DNA from: Companilactobacillus ginsenosidimutans
GTDB lineage: Bacteria; Bacillota; Bacilli; Lactobacillales; Lactobacillaceae
Reading direction: 5' to 3'
Assembly: GCF_001050475.1 (NCBI RefSeq)
Contig: NZ_CP012034.1
Span: 310,001 to 374,000, forward strand
Length of the DNA stretch: 64,000 bases
Part shown: positions 26,307-37,192 of the stretch, one piece after another
How positions within the stretch are numbered: the stretch's first letter is position 1
How the letters are laid out: the number at the start of each line of letters is the position of its first letter
The notes under the pieces: generated by a model
Databases searched by the model: none
What the model was told of the DNA's origin: nothing
What the model saw: only the letters and a program-made list of their open reading frames with translations
Made by a program: the position numbers and the translations under genes

Positions 26307-27455
26307 GTGGGGTATACGTACCTAGATAATGCTGCCACAACTCCAATGGCCCCGGAGGTAGTTGCGTTGATGCAAGACCAAATGTTAAACAACTTTGGTA
26401 ATGCATCAGCGACAAATTATTATGGGCGCCAGGCGAGAAGCGTATTAGATGATAGTAGACACACTATTGCTCAAAGTATAAACGCTAAAGACTCTGAAAT
26501 AGTCTTTACAAGTGGTGGAACAGAAAGTGATAATACAGCAATTATTTCAACTGCATTGTCACGTCAAAGTGAAGGAAAACATATTATTACCGATGCGACT
26601 GAACACGAAGCCGTATTGAAACCAATGAAATATTTGGAATCTCTCGGTTTTAATGTTACATACTTGAAACCAAATGAAGATGGAGAAATTTCTGTCGAAC
26701 AAGTCGAACGGGCTTTGACAGATGATACTATTTTGGTCTCGATAATGTATGGTAATAACGAAGTTGGAGCTTTGAATCCCATTTCAGAAATTGGTGAACT
26801 ACTAAAAAATCACCAAGCATATTTTCATACGGATGCTGTTCAAGCCTTCGGAACAGAGAATATTGATGTTCACGCAGAAAATATTGATTTAATGTCAACC
26901 TCTGCGCACAAGCTAAATGGTCCCAAATTCATTGGTTTCTTATATATAAATGAAAATATTAGTATTCCATCATTCATTAAAGGTGGAGATCAAGAAACTA
27001 AACGTCGTGCCGGAACAGAAAATGTTCCTGGTATTGCAGGATTTGCTGAAGCCGTTAAGTTGGCTAATGATGAAGTAAAAAAAGATAAACGAGAAAGATT
27101 TTATTCATTTAAACAACAAATCGAAAAAACTTTAAAAGAAAATCAAATCAAATTTGAAATAAATGGTCCTAAAGGTCCACATGCATTGAATCACGTGTTA
27201 AACTTGTATATTCCTGGAGTAGATCGAGGGGTATTATTAACTAGACTTGATTTGGAAGGATTCGCCGTTTCTGGTGGGTCTGCTTGTACTGCGGGAAGCC
27301 TGGAACCATCACACGTGTTAATTGCAATGTTTGGTAAAGATAGTCCAAAAGTTGCTGATTCAATACGTATTAGTTTTGGGAAAGATAATACGATGGATGA
27401 AATCAATTCTTTTACAAAAAAGTTAATTGAAATCATTAGGGACTTGACTAATTAA
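26307..27455 (+). CDS. Cysteine desulfurase (NifS/IscS family)
   Basis: PLP enzyme that takes sulfur from cysteine as an enzyme-bound persulfide. YLDNAATTPM is the N-terminal signature. The PLP lysine is in SAHKLNGPKF. The persulfide cysteine lies in GGSACTAGSLEPSH. The start is GTG at 26307 with AAAGGGGA upstream. Length 382 residues. It is close to mnmA with only a DUF1831 gene between, so it most likely supplies sulfur for tRNA 2-thiouridine, as the dedicated NifS-like enzyme YrvO does in B. subtilis. The Suf system beginning at 63.3 kb would use its own desulfurase. Confidence 0.94.
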   Translation: MGYTYLDNAATTPMAPEVVALMQDQMLNNFGNASATNYYGRQARSVLDDSRHTIAQSINAKDSEIVFTSGGTESDNTAIISTALSRQSEGKHIITDATEHEAVLKPMKYLESLGFNVTYLKPNEDGEISVEQVERALTDDTILVSIMYGNNEVGALNPISEIGELLKNHQAYFHTDAVQAFGTENIDVHAENIDLMSTSAHKLNGPKFIGFLYINENISIPSFIKGGDQETKRRAGTENVPGIAGFAEAVKLANDEVKKDKRERFYSFKQQIEKTLKENQIKFEINGPKGPHALNHVLNLYIPGVDRGVLLTRLDLEGFAVSGGSACTAGSLEPSHVLIAMFGKDSPKVADSIRISFGKDNTMDEINSFTKKLIEIIRDLTN

Positions 27456-27510
27456 TAAAAAATGAGCAAACTAATTATTGAGAATTTAATAATTAAGGGG
27501 ACTCTATATT

Positions 27511-27849
27511 ATGCAAAAAAATCAAGCTCAAGTATTAGGCGATACAGACGTATACGAAATTAATCCAGATGTTAAGAGATACTCTCTCTTAGATGCTGGC
27601 TTTGTTGAAGGAAGAAATGATCACTTCAAATTGCAAAGACCGATTTCAGGTACTTCTCCATATGATGCTAGATTTTTGTTAAAAATCACTATCTCTGAAG
27701 AATATACTCACTTACGTATGGCAATCACTGATAAAAGTGGTTTACACAATTTAAATATTTACAAAGGTAAAGATACAAAGTCGGAAATCGACGATTATAA
27801 ATTCATGATGAACTTTTTAGAGGAAAAGGACATCTTGATAAAAAAATAA
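27511..27849 (+). CDS. DUF1831 family protein
   Basis: A 112-residue soluble protein without recognised catalytic motifs. Conserved-looking blocks are YSLLDAGFVEGRNDHFKLQRPI and ARFLLKITISEEYTHLRMAITD. It matches the DUF1831 family found in lactobacilli between a cysteine desulfurase gene and mnmA, which is its position here (55 bases after the desulfurase, 12 before mnmA). Context suggests a helper in sulfur transfer to tRNA, but no biochemical role is known to me. Confidence 0.8.
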   Translation: MQKNQAQVLGDTDVYEINPDVKRYSLLDAGFVEGRNDHFKLQRPISGTSPYDARFLLKITISEEYTHLRMAITDKSGLHNLNIYKGKDTKSEIDDYKFMMNFLEEKDILIKK

Positions 27850-28980
<1,131 letters not shown>

Positions 28981-29000
28981 TCGAAAATTAATTTTCCAAG

Positions 29001-29029
29001 AGTCAAGGACTAATATCCTTGGCTTTTTT
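29001..29029 (+). terminator. Terminator after mnmA
   Basis: GTCAAGGA (29002-29009) pairs with TCCTTGGC (29016-29023, one G-U) around a six-base loop, then T6. Confidence 0.85.
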
Positions 29030-29041
29030 GGTGTGATTAAC

Positions 29042-29070
29042 TTGAAAAAAGGATACGAAATCTCCATAAT
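29042..29070 (+). promoter_or_regulatory. Promoter for the phosphatase-TPR-recD2 unit
   Basis: TTGAAA (29042-29047) and CATAAT (29065-29070) with 17-base spacing, 32 bases before the downstream start codon. Confidence 0.6.
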
Positions 29071-29102
29071 TGTAGTATTAAGTTACTAAAGAGGTATTTA
29101 GG

Positions 29103-29753
29103 ATGGATTTGTACTTTGTAAGACATGGGAAAACTGAATGGAATTTAGAGGGCAAATATCAAGGTAGTCATGGTGATTCACCGTTATTGCCAGAAAGTAT
29201 TCATGATATTGGTTTGCTTGCTAAAAGATTATCCCCAATTGATTTTTCTCATGCATATACAAGCCCAATTCCGCGTGCTAAGAAAACAGCAGAGATACTG
29301 ATAAAAGATTTGCACAAAGACATTCCATTAACAGAAGTAGATGGATTAATGGAATTTAATTTGGGAATTATGGAAGGTAAAAAGTTTGTCGACCTTGAAA
29401 AACAAATACCTGATGTCATCCATGCATTCAGATGTGAGCCAGATAAATATGACAGCACAAAAATCAAAGCGGAGTCATTTGAATCGGTAATAAAACGTTC
29501 AAATGATGCAGTTAATAAGATTGTAAGTCAAAATGATCCATGTGCATCTATATTACTTGTGAGTCATGGTGCAGCATTGGTTGCAATGATTCAGTCATTG
29601 TTGGGTACCAAGATTGCTGATCTCCGTAAAAATGGAGGACTCTCAAATACTAGTTTGACACATCTTAAATATGATGAAGGTGAATACAGCCTTGTCAAAT
29701 GGAATGAAACAAAATATTTAAACAAGAAGCTTGAGAGCACAGACACTATTTGA
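29103..29753 (+). CDS. Histidine phosphatase family protein (phosphoglycerate mutase-like)
   Basis: The N-terminal RHGKTEWN holds the catalytic histidine. SPIPRAKKTAEI, the acid residue region EFNLGIMEG and the second histidine in LLVSHGAALVAMIQ complete the branch-1 active site. At 216 residues it is of the size of cofactor-dependent phosphatases of the GpmB/PhoE type and lacks the extra segments of a glycolytic mutase. Substrate is unknown. It is the first gene of a unit that continues with a TPR protein and recD2. Confidence 0.88.
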   Translation: MDLYFVRHGKTEWNLEGKYQGSHGDSPLLPESIHDIGLLAKRLSPIDFSHAYTSPIPRAKKTAEILIKDLHKDIPLTEVDGLMEFNLGIMEGKKFVDLEKQIPDVIHAFRCEPDKYDSTKIKAESFESVIKRSNDAVNKIVSQNDPCASILLVSHGAALVAMIQSLLGTKIADLRKNGGLSNTSLTHLKYDEGEYSLVKWNETKYLNKKLESTDTI

Positions 29754-29766
29754 GGTAATTTATTTA

Positions 29767-30408
29767 ATGAATGACAAAGAAATAAAACAAAAGAAAATTA
29801 AAGAACTAGTTGATAAGTTGAATAATAACAATAAACAACTTGATGTAATTTTAGAATTATCAGCTAATTTGGTTGATGTGGGTGACCTTGAACAAGCAGA
29901 AGAATTGCTTACAAGGTCACTTACCTTATTCCCAAATAACCAGGATTTAAAATATAATCTAGGCAATGTTTATTACACTGCAGACAAATTTGATCGTGCT
30001 TCAGATATTTTTGACGATTTGATTTCTAGTAATTATGGATCTGTGGCTTATTTCATGAAGGCTAAGACTCTGGATCAACAAGGGAAAAAATCATTAGCAG
30101 TTGCTTTTGCTCTTACTGCAGTTGAAAAGGATGCCTCAGACGTGGCAGCAAACGAACTGTTGGCCGATTTACTAATGGCAAATGGGAATTTTAACACAGC
30201 AATAGGGTACTACCAAAAAGCGATTGATTTAAAACCAAATGCCAAATTTTTCTTTAATATTGCGATTTGTCAAATGAACTTGGATCAGCCCTATCAAGAG
30301 TATCTTGAATTGGCAAAGCAGCAAGACGAAACATATTTTAATGAACACGAGCAAAAGTTAGCAGATTTGCATAAATTTTTGACAAAAAACGGAGGTAGTG
30401 ATGACTGA
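29767..30408 (+). CDS. Tetratricopeptide repeat protein
   Basis: A 213-residue soluble helical protein. At least four TPR units can be read, for example LVDVGDLEQAEELLTRSLTL, NLGNVYYTADKFDRASDIF and LLMANGNFNTAIGYYQKAI. There is no signal peptide or membrane segment. An upstream in-frame start at 29731 exists inside the phosphatase gene. ATG 29767 with GAGGTAA upstream is preferred. It overlaps recD2 by eight bases, and recD2's GGAGG lies in its coding end. TPR proteins of this kind precede recD2 in other lactobacilli; partner proteins are unknown. Confidence 0.82.
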   Translation: MNDKEIKQKKIKELVDKLNNNNKQLDVILELSANLVDVGDLEQAEELLTRSLTLFPNNQDLKYNLGNVYYTADKFDRASDIFDDLISSNYGSVAYFMKAKTLDQQGKKSLAVAFALTAVEKDASDVAANELLADLLMANGNFNTAIGYYQKAIDLKPNAKFFFNIAICQMNLDQPYQEYLELAKQQDETYFNEHEQKLADLHKFLTKNGGSDD

Positions 30409-32806
30409 AACTCAAGAAAAACAATATTTTGTCGGCACAGTTAAGGCAATCTTTTTTGAAAATCCAGATAATTTATTTAAGATTTTCACTATTAAAATAA
30501 AAAAAACGAATACCGATTGGAACGCTACTGATATTGTTATTACTGGAAGTTTTGGTGAAATCTCTGAAGAAGAAGAGTACAAGTTTGAGGGGCATTTAGT
30601 TGACCATCCAAAATATGGCAAACAATTTCAGGCTGAGACCTACCATCACAGTCGCCCTAGTGGTCGAAAAGCACTGATTAACTTTTTTGCTGGGGATGAA
30701 TTTCCTGGTATAGGTAAAAAGACTGCTGAAAAGATTGTCGATAAGCTAGGTGATAATGCTATTGATAAAATAGTGCGAGATCCCAATGCTTTGGATTTTT
30801 TAAAGTTAGGTAAGGAGAAGACTAAGAAAGTAGTCGATCAAATTGCGAATAGCAATCAAGCTGAACAAATGCTGTTTGAGTTGAGTAATTTTGGATTCGG
30901 AAATACCTTATCAGCACGTATTTATCAAAGATATGGCGGTAAAACTTTAGATATTATCAACGAAGACCCGTATAAATTAGTATTGGAAATCAAAGGGATT
31001 GGTTTTAAGAGAGCGGATGAACTGGCAAGACAGCTTGGCATTCCAGAAGATGATCCGCGAAGAATTAAGGGAGCATTGATACAAATAGTATCAGACATTG
31101 TTAATGGTTCAGGAGATTCCTATGTAAAAAAGGATTTCTTAATACAAAGAGCTCTCGGCACGCTGCGTTCATACAATACAGGCAATGACTTGCAAGAAAA
31201 GATCAATGATTGTTTGAAATCACTGGTTAATGACGGTGCATTAATTGTCGAAGACAATCGAGTGTATGATAAGGATATTTTTGAGAGTGAATGGTCAATC
31301 GCCCAGTCAATGAAAATGATTGTTGATTCATATAAGGGTAGTGACTGGAAACAATCTGATTACGACGACGGACTGGCAAAAGTTGAAAAACAATTTAAAG
31401 TTCAATATGACGATTCACAACAAAAGGCAATTGAAGCTGCTTTAAGTCATTCTATATTTCTATTAACGGGTGGTCCGGGAACTGGTAAAACGACCATAAT
31501 TAATGGGATTGTGGCAATGTATGCAAAATTAAATGATGCCACGCTTGACCCTTCTGCAGAAGATTATTCGATTGCTCTTGCTGCACCAACTGGTCGTGCT
31601 GCAAAACATATGGGTGAGACTACTGGTTTACCAGCTATGACAATTCATCGTTTACTAGGATTGACAGGGACGGATGATGATGAAACTGCGGAACCAACGC
31701 TGGACTGTAAATTGTTGATTATTGATGAGATGTCGATGGTTGATACTCGATTATTCAAGATTCTGATTACATCAGTGCCACCAGGCACTCAAGTCGTGTT
31801 AGTGGGTGATAGAGATCAACTTCCATCAGTCGGACCTGGACAAATTTTTGCAGATTTGATTAAAAGTGAGATCTTCCCAACAAGTATTTTGACTGATATT
31901 CACCGACAAGATGACAGTTCGACCATTATTCAATTGGCACATGATGTGAATCAAGGTGTTGTAAATCAAGATGTGTTTATTAATAAGTCGGATCGTAGTT
32001 TTATTCCGGTTACTAGCCGAAATGTTCCCGAAGTTGTCTCACAAATTGTAAGTAAATCTGGTGAGCGTGGCTTTGACATATCAGATGTTCAAATTTTAGC
32101 ACCGATGTATCGAGGAACTGCCGGAATTGATAATTTGAATTCGACAATTCAGGACGTTGTCAATCCGATGACACCAAAACGTAAGGAAGTTAGTGTCGGA
32201 AATGTCCATTATCGAATTAAGGATAAGGTAGTTTACTTAGTTAATTCACCGGAAGATAACGTTTTTAATGGAGAAATTGGAATTATTGTCGGTATTATTC
32301 TTGCCAAAGAAAATACTGATAAAGTTGATAAAATAGTTATTGATTTCGATGGTAATGAGGTTACTTTAGATAGGAAAGATTGGATTTCAAATATTGCGTT
32401 GGCATATTGTACGTCCATCCACAAAGCTCAAGGCTCGGAATTTGAAATGGTCATTTTACCATTGGTTAATGAAGAGTCTCGCATGTTAAGACGTAATCTA
32501 TTGTATACAGCAATTACGCGCTCGAAGAAACTACTAATTATGGTAGGAGATCAATCTGCTTTTCAACAATCAATTCAAGACAAGTCAACTGCCAGAAACA
32601 CTACTCTTCGTGAACGTTTGAACAATGTATTTAACAAAACAACAGGCGCTAAAAATGAAATTACCAAAAATGATGAAAAACAGGTCGAAGCTGTACCCGA
32701 CAACGATTATTTAACGCTAGATAAAGTAATGTCGAATGCAATCAATCCAATGATAGGTATGGAGAACATTACACCATTTGATTTTATGAAGAAAGTTAAC
32801 AACTAA
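30401..32806 (+). CDS. recD2: RecD2-type 5'-3' DNA helicase (YrrC)
   Basis: SF1B helicase that unwinds DNA with a 5' overhang; in B. subtilis RecD2 supports replication fork progress and repair. The long N-terminal region has tandem helix-hairpin-helix motifs (FPGIGKKTAEKIVDKLG; IKGIGFKRADELARQLGI), which distinguish RecD2 from RecBCD-bound RecD. Walker A GGPGTGKT has its lysine at 363, Walker B is LLIIDEMSMVD, and motif VI region is SIHKAQGSEFEMVILPL. Length 801 residues. The ATG at 30401 is five bases after GGAGG; a GTG at 30398 is too close. Confidence 0.95.
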   Translation: MTETQEKQYFVGTVKAIFFENPDNLFKIFTIKIKKTNTDWNATDIVITGSFGEISEEEEYKFEGHLVDHPKYGKQFQAETYHHSRPSGRKALINFFAGDEFPGIGKKTAEKIVDKLGDNAIDKIVRDPNALDFLKLGKEKTKKVVDQIANSNQAEQMLFELSNFGFGNTLSARIYQRYGGKTLDIINEDPYKLVLEIKGIGFKRADELARQLGIPEDDPRRIKGALIQIVSDIVNGSGDSYVKKDFLIQRALGTLRSYNTGNDLQEKINDCLKSLVNDGALIVEDNRVYDKDIFESEWSIAQSMKMIVDSYKGSDWKQSDYDDGLAKVEKQFKVQYDDSQQKAIEAALSHSIFLLTGGPGTGKTTIINGIVAMYAKLNDATLDPSAEDYSIALAAPTGRAAKHMGETTGLPAMTIHRLLGLTGTDDDETAEPTLDCKLLIIDEMSMVDTRLFKILITSVPPGTQVVLVGDRDQLPSVGPGQIFADLIKSEIFPTSILTDIHRQDDSSTIIQLAHDVNQGVVNQDVFINKSDRSFIPVTSRNVPEVVSQIVSKSGERGFDISDVQILAPMYRGTAGIDNLNSTIQDVVNPMTPKRKEVSVGNVHYRIKDKVVYLVNSPEDNVFNGEIGIIVGIILAKENTDKVDKIVIDFDGNEVTLDRKDWISNIALAYCTSIHKAQGSEFEMVILPLVNEESRMLRRNLLYTAITRSKKLLIMVGDQSAFQQSIQDKSTARNTTLRERLNNVFNKTTGAKNEITKNDEKQVEAVPDNDYLTLDKVMSNAINPMIGMENITPFDFMKKVNN

Positions 32807-32843
32807 AATAAGAGGCCGTGACATAAGTCACAGCCTCTTATTT
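32806..32843. terminator. Bidirectional terminator between recD2 and the lipid kinase gene
   Basis: AAATAAGAGGC plus GTGAC pairs with GTCAC plus GCCTCTTATTT around ATAA, with a single C/A mismatch. It starts at the last base of recD2 and covers the minus-strand stop codon of the convergent gene. Confidence 0.85.
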
Positions 32844-33806
32844 ATGTTCATTAATGTTAATTGGAATCCAGAATTTATGTTGTATTGATTTAAAGTCAAA
32901 ATCGAACTCATGTTTATTCAATTCTTCACCATCCATTTGTCCTTGTTCCGATTGATGAATGTTTACCGAGAATTCAGGTTGTTGAATGTACCACACATTT
33001 GGATCATTCAAGTGAGAACCGTTTGATAACAGCTTAACGAAAAGTTTTACAAATGTCAGACCGGTAATTTTCCTTACTACTACTAAATCTAACTTATGAT
33101 CAAACGGTTGTGCTTTGGGGTCAATAGCTATACCACCTCCAAAATATGGATGATTTGTAGCTGTTACTATATAAGCATCATCAAAATGTTTAATCTTATC
33201 ACCATATTTTACGTCTATTGGAAAGCCTCCCTGAAGCTTGATGACCTTTACTAGACTTGTGACGTAGGCTAGGGTACCCATTTTCAGACTATTGAGTACA
33301 TCCTTACGTTTTGAATGATTCGTATAATAAACGGCGCTTGCATCAAAGCCCATACCAATGTTATTAACGAAATACTTTTGTTCGCCATTAGTTTGATTGG
33401 TTGCTTTAGCAATGTCAATATCTACTGGTTCGTCCATTGCCAACATTCTTTGTAATAGTATTAATGGTTTTTGCTTTTTGATGTTAATTCCACGACTGAA
33501 GTCATTACCGGATCCACTTGGAATGTAACCTAAGGCGGTCTCAGGACGGTTTGATACTAAAACACCATTAAGTGATTGGTTAAGTGTACCATCGCCCCCA
33601 ATAACCAATATACGGCTGTCTGGAGTTTGAGTATTCGACAGTTCTTTAGCTATTCGAACTCCGTCACCATCATGTTGTGTTTTATGTAATTCAAAATTGA
33701 TATCATTTTTAATTAAGAATTGTTCAATCTTTTTCCAGGTACTTTTTGATTGTCCGTTACCGGCACGTTCATTGAAGATGACCTCGAGTTTTTTTATTTT
33801 TCCCAT
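32838..33806 (-). CDS. dagK: Diacylglycerol kinase-family lipid kinase (DagK/YegS type)
   Basis: Phosphorylates diacylglycerol or a related lipid, recycling the diacylglycerol released during lipoteichoic acid synthesis. The DAGK catalytic motif GGDGTLNQSLNG and the following YIPSGSGNDFSRG are clear. The C-terminal half is the beta-sandwich lipid domain ending in GQMDGEEL. Two starts are possible. ATG 33824 has AGGA directly abutting it. ATG 33806 has GGGGA 11 bases away and gives MGKIKKLEVIFNERAG, so it is chosen with modest certainty. Length 322 residues. It converges on recD2. Confidence 0.9.
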   Translation of the reverse strand: MGKIKKLEVIFNERAGNGQSKSTWKKIEQFLIKNDINFELHKTQHDGDGVRIAKELSNTQTPDSRILVIGGDGTLNQSLNGVLVSNRPETALGYIPSGSGNDFSRGINIKKQKPLILLQRMLAMDEPVDIDIAKATNQTNGEQKYFVNNIGMGFDASAVYYTNHSKRKDVLNSLKMGTLAYVTSLVKVIKLQGGFPIDVKYGDKIKHFDDAYIVTATNHPYFGGGIAIDPKAQPFDHKLDLVVVRKITGLTFVKLFVKLLSNGSHLNDPNVWYIQQPEFSVNIHQSEQGQMDGEELNKHEFDFDFKSIQHKFWIPININEHK

Positions 33807-33860
33807 AGGTTTCAGAATCCCCATTCCTATATAAACAAGTTTAACCTATATATTAATAAC

Positions 33861-33899
33861 AAAAACGGTAATATCCAGTCAAGGGATATTACCGTTTTT
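33861..33899 (-). terminator. Terminator of rnjA
   Basis: A perfect 16-bp stem (33861-33876 with 33884-33899) with a seven-base loop; on the minus strand it ends in T5. It lies 19 bases after the rnjA stop and before dagK. Confidence 0.88.
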
Positions 33900-33918
33900 A
33901 AATGCTATTTTAAGCTTA

Positions 33919-35610
33919 TTAAATTGAAGTTGAAATTAACATTGGAAGAATAACTGGATTTCTAGCTGTACGTTTGTATAAGAAATCTTGTAATCCATCG
34001 ATAATTACACGTTTTAATTGAGCTTCAGTTACTTTGTTTTCTTCATCATCAAATGCATTCTTAATGAGGTGGAAGACACGTTTTTGTGCTTGGTTTATTA
34101 ATTCACCAGATTCACGCATATAAACAAATCCACGAGATAAAATATCTGGACCCGCTAATACAATGTGTTTCTTGTAATCAATAGTTGCGACAACAACGAC
34201 CATACCTTCTTCAGATAATAATTGACGATCATGAATAACAACGTTACCAATGTCACCGACACCTTTACCATCAACATAAACATCTCCGGCAGGGAAGTGG
34301 CCAGCTCTGTGAGCTGAATCTTTGGTTAGTGCAAGTACATCACCGTTCTCCATCAAGAACGAATTTTCTTGAGGAACTCCACACAATTCTGCAAGTTCGG
34401 TATGAATTTTTAACATACGATACTCACCGTGAATTGGCATGAAGAACTTAGGCTTCATTAATCGTAACATTAATTCTTGTTCAGTTTGACCACCATGTCC
34501 AGAAGCATGGATGTTGTTGATCTTACCATGAATAACTTCTGCACCAGCTTCAGAAAGTTGGTTAATCAAGTGGTTAACACTGATCGTATTACCAGGAATA
34601 GGGTTACTTGAGAAAATAACAGTATCGCCAGGTTGAATACTAATTTGTCTATGTGTCCCATTAGCAATACGACTTAATGCAGCCAATGGTTCACCTTGAG
34701 AACCAGTACATAGAATCAATGTTTCGTTTGCTGGTGTGTGGTTTAGTTCATGAGGGTCCATGAGCATTTCATCCGGTATATTTAGATATCCTAATTCACG
34801 ACCGTTTTCGATTGCTGACTCCATGCTTCGTCCGAACACAGCAATTTTTCTGTGTTGTTGGATAGCAGCATCAACAGCTTGAGAAACACGATAAATATTT
34901 GAAGCGAAAGTAGCGAAAATGATTCTTCCTTGAATAGTTTCAAAGATTTGATGAATCGTTAAACCAACTGAACGTTCTGACTTAGAAAAAGTGGGAATCT
35001 CAGCATTAGTACTATCAGACATGAGAAGAAGTACTCCTTCTTGTCCAAGTGATGCCATTCTTTGTAAGTTTGGTGCTGGCAAGCCTGCAACAGGTGTCAA
35101 ATCAAACTTAAAGTCTCCAGTCTCAACAATTATTCCTTCAGGTGTATGGACTGCCACACCTAATGTATCGGGAATTGAGTGAGTTGTTCTGAAGAATGTA
35201 ACGCTTGTTTTAGGAAATTTGATTACTGAATCTTCACTTAATACATTCAAATTAGTTGATTGTAGTAAGCCATGTTCTTCAAGCTTTCCTTTTATCAATG
35301 CACATGCTAAGGGTCCAGCATAAACAGGAATATTAGGTAGTTTTTGTAATAAATAAGGGATACCACCAATGTGGTCTTCGTGACCATGGGTGATGAAAAG
35401 ACCCTTGATTTTATCTTGATGTTCGACTAAGTAACTATAGTCAGAAATGACGTAGTCAATTCCTAGAAGTTCGTCTTCAGGGAACTTAATACCAGCATCG
35501 ATGACAATTAACTCATCCTGGTATTCAACTCCGTACATGTTTTTACCGATCTCGCCAAGGCCCCCGATGGCAAAAACGGAAACTTCATTATTCTTAACGT
35601 TTTGAGTCAT
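33919..35610 (-). CDS. rnjA: Ribonuclease J1
   Basis: Metallo-beta-lactamase/beta-CASP RNase with 5'-3' exonuclease and endonuclease activity, central to mRNA decay in Gram-positives. The metal-binding motif HGHEDH is complete at residues 75-80. [23 protein letters not shown] and PIHGEYR supply the remaining ligands and beta-CASP motifs. Length 563 residues. It lies three bases after rpoY in an operon also seen in Bacillus. A second, degenerate paralogue (RNase J2) is at 55.6 kb. All catalytic residues I can check are intact. Confidence 0.96.
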   Translation of the reverse strand: MTQNVKNNEVSVFAIGGLGEIGKNMYGVEYQDELIVIDAGIKFPEDELLGIDYVISDYSYLVEHQDKIKGLFITHGHEDHIGGIPYLLQKLPNIPVYAGPLACALIKGKLEEHGLLQSTNLNVLSEDSVIKFPKTSVTFFRTTHSIPDTLGVAVHTPEGIIVETGDFKFDLTPVAGLPAPNLQRMASLGQEGVLLLMSDSTNAEIPTFSKSERSVGLTIHQIFETIQGRIIFATFASNIYRVSQAVDAAIQQHRKIAVFGRSMESAIENGRELGYLNIPDEMLMDPHELNHTPANETLILCTGSQGEPLAALSRIANGTHRQISIQPGDTVIFSSNPIPGNTISVNHLINQLSEAGAEVIHGKINNIHASGHGGQTEQELMLRLMKPKFFMPIHGEYRMLKIHTELAELCGVPQENSFLMENGDVLALTKDSAHRAGHFPAGDVYVDGKGVGDIGNVVIHDRQLLSEEGMVVVVATIDYKKHIVLAGPDILSRGFVYMRESGELINQAQKRVFHLIKNAFDDEENKVTEAQLKRVIIDGLQDFLYKRTARNPVILPMLISTSI

Positions 35611-35613
35611 TAA

Positions 35614-35826
35614 CTAAAACTCCGTTAATTTGAAATTAGGACTCTTTTGTTCATATTCAAGGTGCTTTTCATCAAGCTCTTGAATCAATTCGATATCATA
35701 ATTTGTATTTTTTTCTACAGCTTCACGTACGTCGATGCTTGATTCTGCATCCACATAAATTGAGTGTGTATATTCACGACGGGGGTTATCTTGTTTTGTT
35801 TCTTGATATAAAACTTTGTATATCAC
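35614..35826 (-). CDS. rpoY: RNA polymerase epsilon subunit RpoY
   Basis: Small accessory RNA polymerase subunit of Firmicutes (YkzG in B. subtilis, formerly DUF1447). The 70-residue product IYKVLYQETKQDNPRREYTH ends with the typical HLEYEQKSPNFKLTEF. The start is GTG at 35826-35824, with AAAGGAG eight bases upstream. A longer in-frame start reads through the ribosome site and gives an untypical N-terminus. It forms an operon with rnjA, tying transcription and RNA decay genes together. Confidence 0.93.
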   Translation of the reverse strand: MIYKVLYQETKQDNPRREYTHSIYVDAESSIDVREAVEKNTNYDIELIQELDEKHLEYEQKSPNFKLTEF

Positions 35827-35929
35827 TATAATTTCTCCTTTTAAGTACATTTAAATAAAGTTATAAACGCTCTTTATTTAAGCATTTTCCAGTCCATTTG
35901 GTTGAGCAATCAACAAGTAACATAATTTT

Positions 35930-35958
35930 AACATATATGAATTTGTAAGTATACTCAA
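35930..35958 (-). promoter_or_regulatory. Promoter for rpoY-rnjA
   Basis: Read on the minus strand, TTGAGT (35958-35953) and TATGTT (35935-35930) are 17 bases apart. The leader of about 95 bases contains a 10-bp hairpin, TTAAATAAAG (35851-35860) with CTTTATTTAA (35872-35881), shortly before the rpoY ribosome site. Confidence 0.5.
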
Positions 35959-35980
35959 ACGCCGTCAATAACTGATTCTA

Positions 35981-36541
35981 CTAAGAAATTACAACTGTAC
36001 TTGGATCGATTTCGAATGGTTGTTTTTTATCAATTTTATCGTAATAAAGGTGGCCATTTAAGTGGTCAATTTCGTGCTGACAAACAATAGCAGGATAGTC
36101 TCTTACACGGAGTGTCTGAGAATTACCTTCAAAATCATCATATTTGATAGTGATTCGGTCGGCACGAGGAACAAATCCAGGGACATCCTTATCAACAGAT
36201 AAGCATCCTTCACCTTGTTCGAGAGCAGCATTTTGAACTGAATTTCTCACAATAACAGGGTTAATTAAAGTAATCTTCAAAAGTGGCTTGTCAGGATCTT
36301 CTTCGTTTGGTACAAGAACTGAAGCCATCATTTCTGAAACGCCAACTTGTGGAGCTGCAAGTCCAACACCAGCACGAAGTTGGTTCTTTTCAGCAAATTC
36401 TTCGTTTTGACTATTGACCAAATATTCCATCATGTCTGCTGCTAATTTTTTGTCTTCTTCACTAAGTGGGAATTTGACATCTTGACTGACTTTTCTTAAA
36501 ACGGGGTCGCCATCACGGACGATATCTTTCATTAAATACAT
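35981..36541 (-). CDS. def: Peptide deformylase
   Basis: Iron/zinc hydrolase that removes the formyl group from nascent proteins. All three motifs are present: GVGLAAPQVG, EGCLS (metal cysteine) and HEIDH (two metal histidines and the catalytic glutamate). At 186 residues, with the insertion before motif 1, it is of the Gram-positive type 2. GGAGG lies five bases before ATG 36541; a second ATG three codons on is less well placed. A TATAAT at 36587-36582 on this strand is its likely -10. Confidence 0.96.
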   Translation of the reverse strand: MYLMKDIVRDGDPVLRKVSQDVKFPLSEEDKKLAADMMEYLVNSQNEEFAEKNQLRAGVGLAAPQVGVSEMMASVLVPNEEDPDKPLLKITLINPVIVRNSVQNAALEQGEGCLSVDKDVPGFVPRADRITIKYDDFEGNSQTLRVRDYPAIVCQHEIDHLNGHLYYDKIDKKQPFEIDPSTVVIS

Positions 36542-36688
36542 ATTTGCCTCCTGAAATCATTGTTATATAAACAGTATCTCTATTATATAGGAACTTACTT
36601 ATTTTTTTACTAATAAAATATATTTTATTCTAAAACTTTTTATTTAATAAAGTTTGTGAAATATGATAGAGTATCGTTATGTAGCAAA

Positions 36689-36702
36689 TGAAGGCGGTTA
36701 CA
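36689..36702 (+). promoter_or_regulatory. Candidate CcpA-binding site (cre) before lrgAB
   Basis: TGAAGGCGGTTACA matches the cre consensus TGWAANCGNTNWCA at all but one specified position (G for A at position 5). It is 31 bases before the lrgA start, downstream of the probable promoter, a place where CcpA would repress. Confidence 0.6.
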
Positions 36703-36732
36703 TAAAAATATTTAAGTTTGGGAGAGGGATGT

Positions 36733-37191
36733 ATGAATGACTCAAATATCAAGCAAAAAACCACCAAAAAGGAGGAAAAACAGCCAGCCAATGTTCTCGT
36801 ACAAATAGCAATCTTTGTTGGGGTTCTATTTGTTTCGAATATATTGGCAATGCTGATGCCAAAATCATTTCCAGTTCCAGCACCTGTTTGGGGCTTATTG
36901 ATTTTGTATTTTCTACTAAGTACCAAAATCGTAAAGCTTCACCAAGTTGAAAAAATGTCGACATTTTTAATTAGTATTATTGGATTTTTATTTGTTCCAT
37001 CAGGGGTACAACTGTATACCCATTTAAACATCATTCAAGAAGATGGACTAATGCTGATTTTAGCCATTATTATTTCTACTATTGTGTTATTAGTGGTTAT
37101 CTCATATACAGCTAAATTCTTTATTTTTATCAGTAACAAGATTCGTAATAAAAATAGTGTTGATACTGCTGAACAAAGTGAGGTGGAATAA
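36733..37191 (+). CDS. lrgA: LrgA/PftA family membrane protein
   Basis: A 152-residue protein with a charged N-terminus (residues 1-20) and four hydrophobic segments. The CidA/LrgA family block is FPVPAPVWGLLILYFLLSTKIVKL. The family was first described as antiholin-like, but B. subtilis PftA(YsbA)/PftB(YsbB) and streptococcal LrgAB have been shown to move pyruvate. Its position before ldhD and the pdh genes favours that role here. Start ATG 36733 follows GGAGAGGG. It precedes lrgB by one base, and a cre-like site lies upstream. Confidence 0.88.
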   Translation: MNDSNIKQKTTKKEEKQPANVLVQIAIFVGVLFVSNILAMLMPKSFPVPAPVWGLLILYFLLSTKIVKLHQVEKMSTFLISIIGFLFVPSGVQLYTHLNIIQEDGLMLILAIIISTIVLLVVISYTAKFFIFISNKIRNKNSVDTAEQSEVE

Positions 37192-37192
37192 G

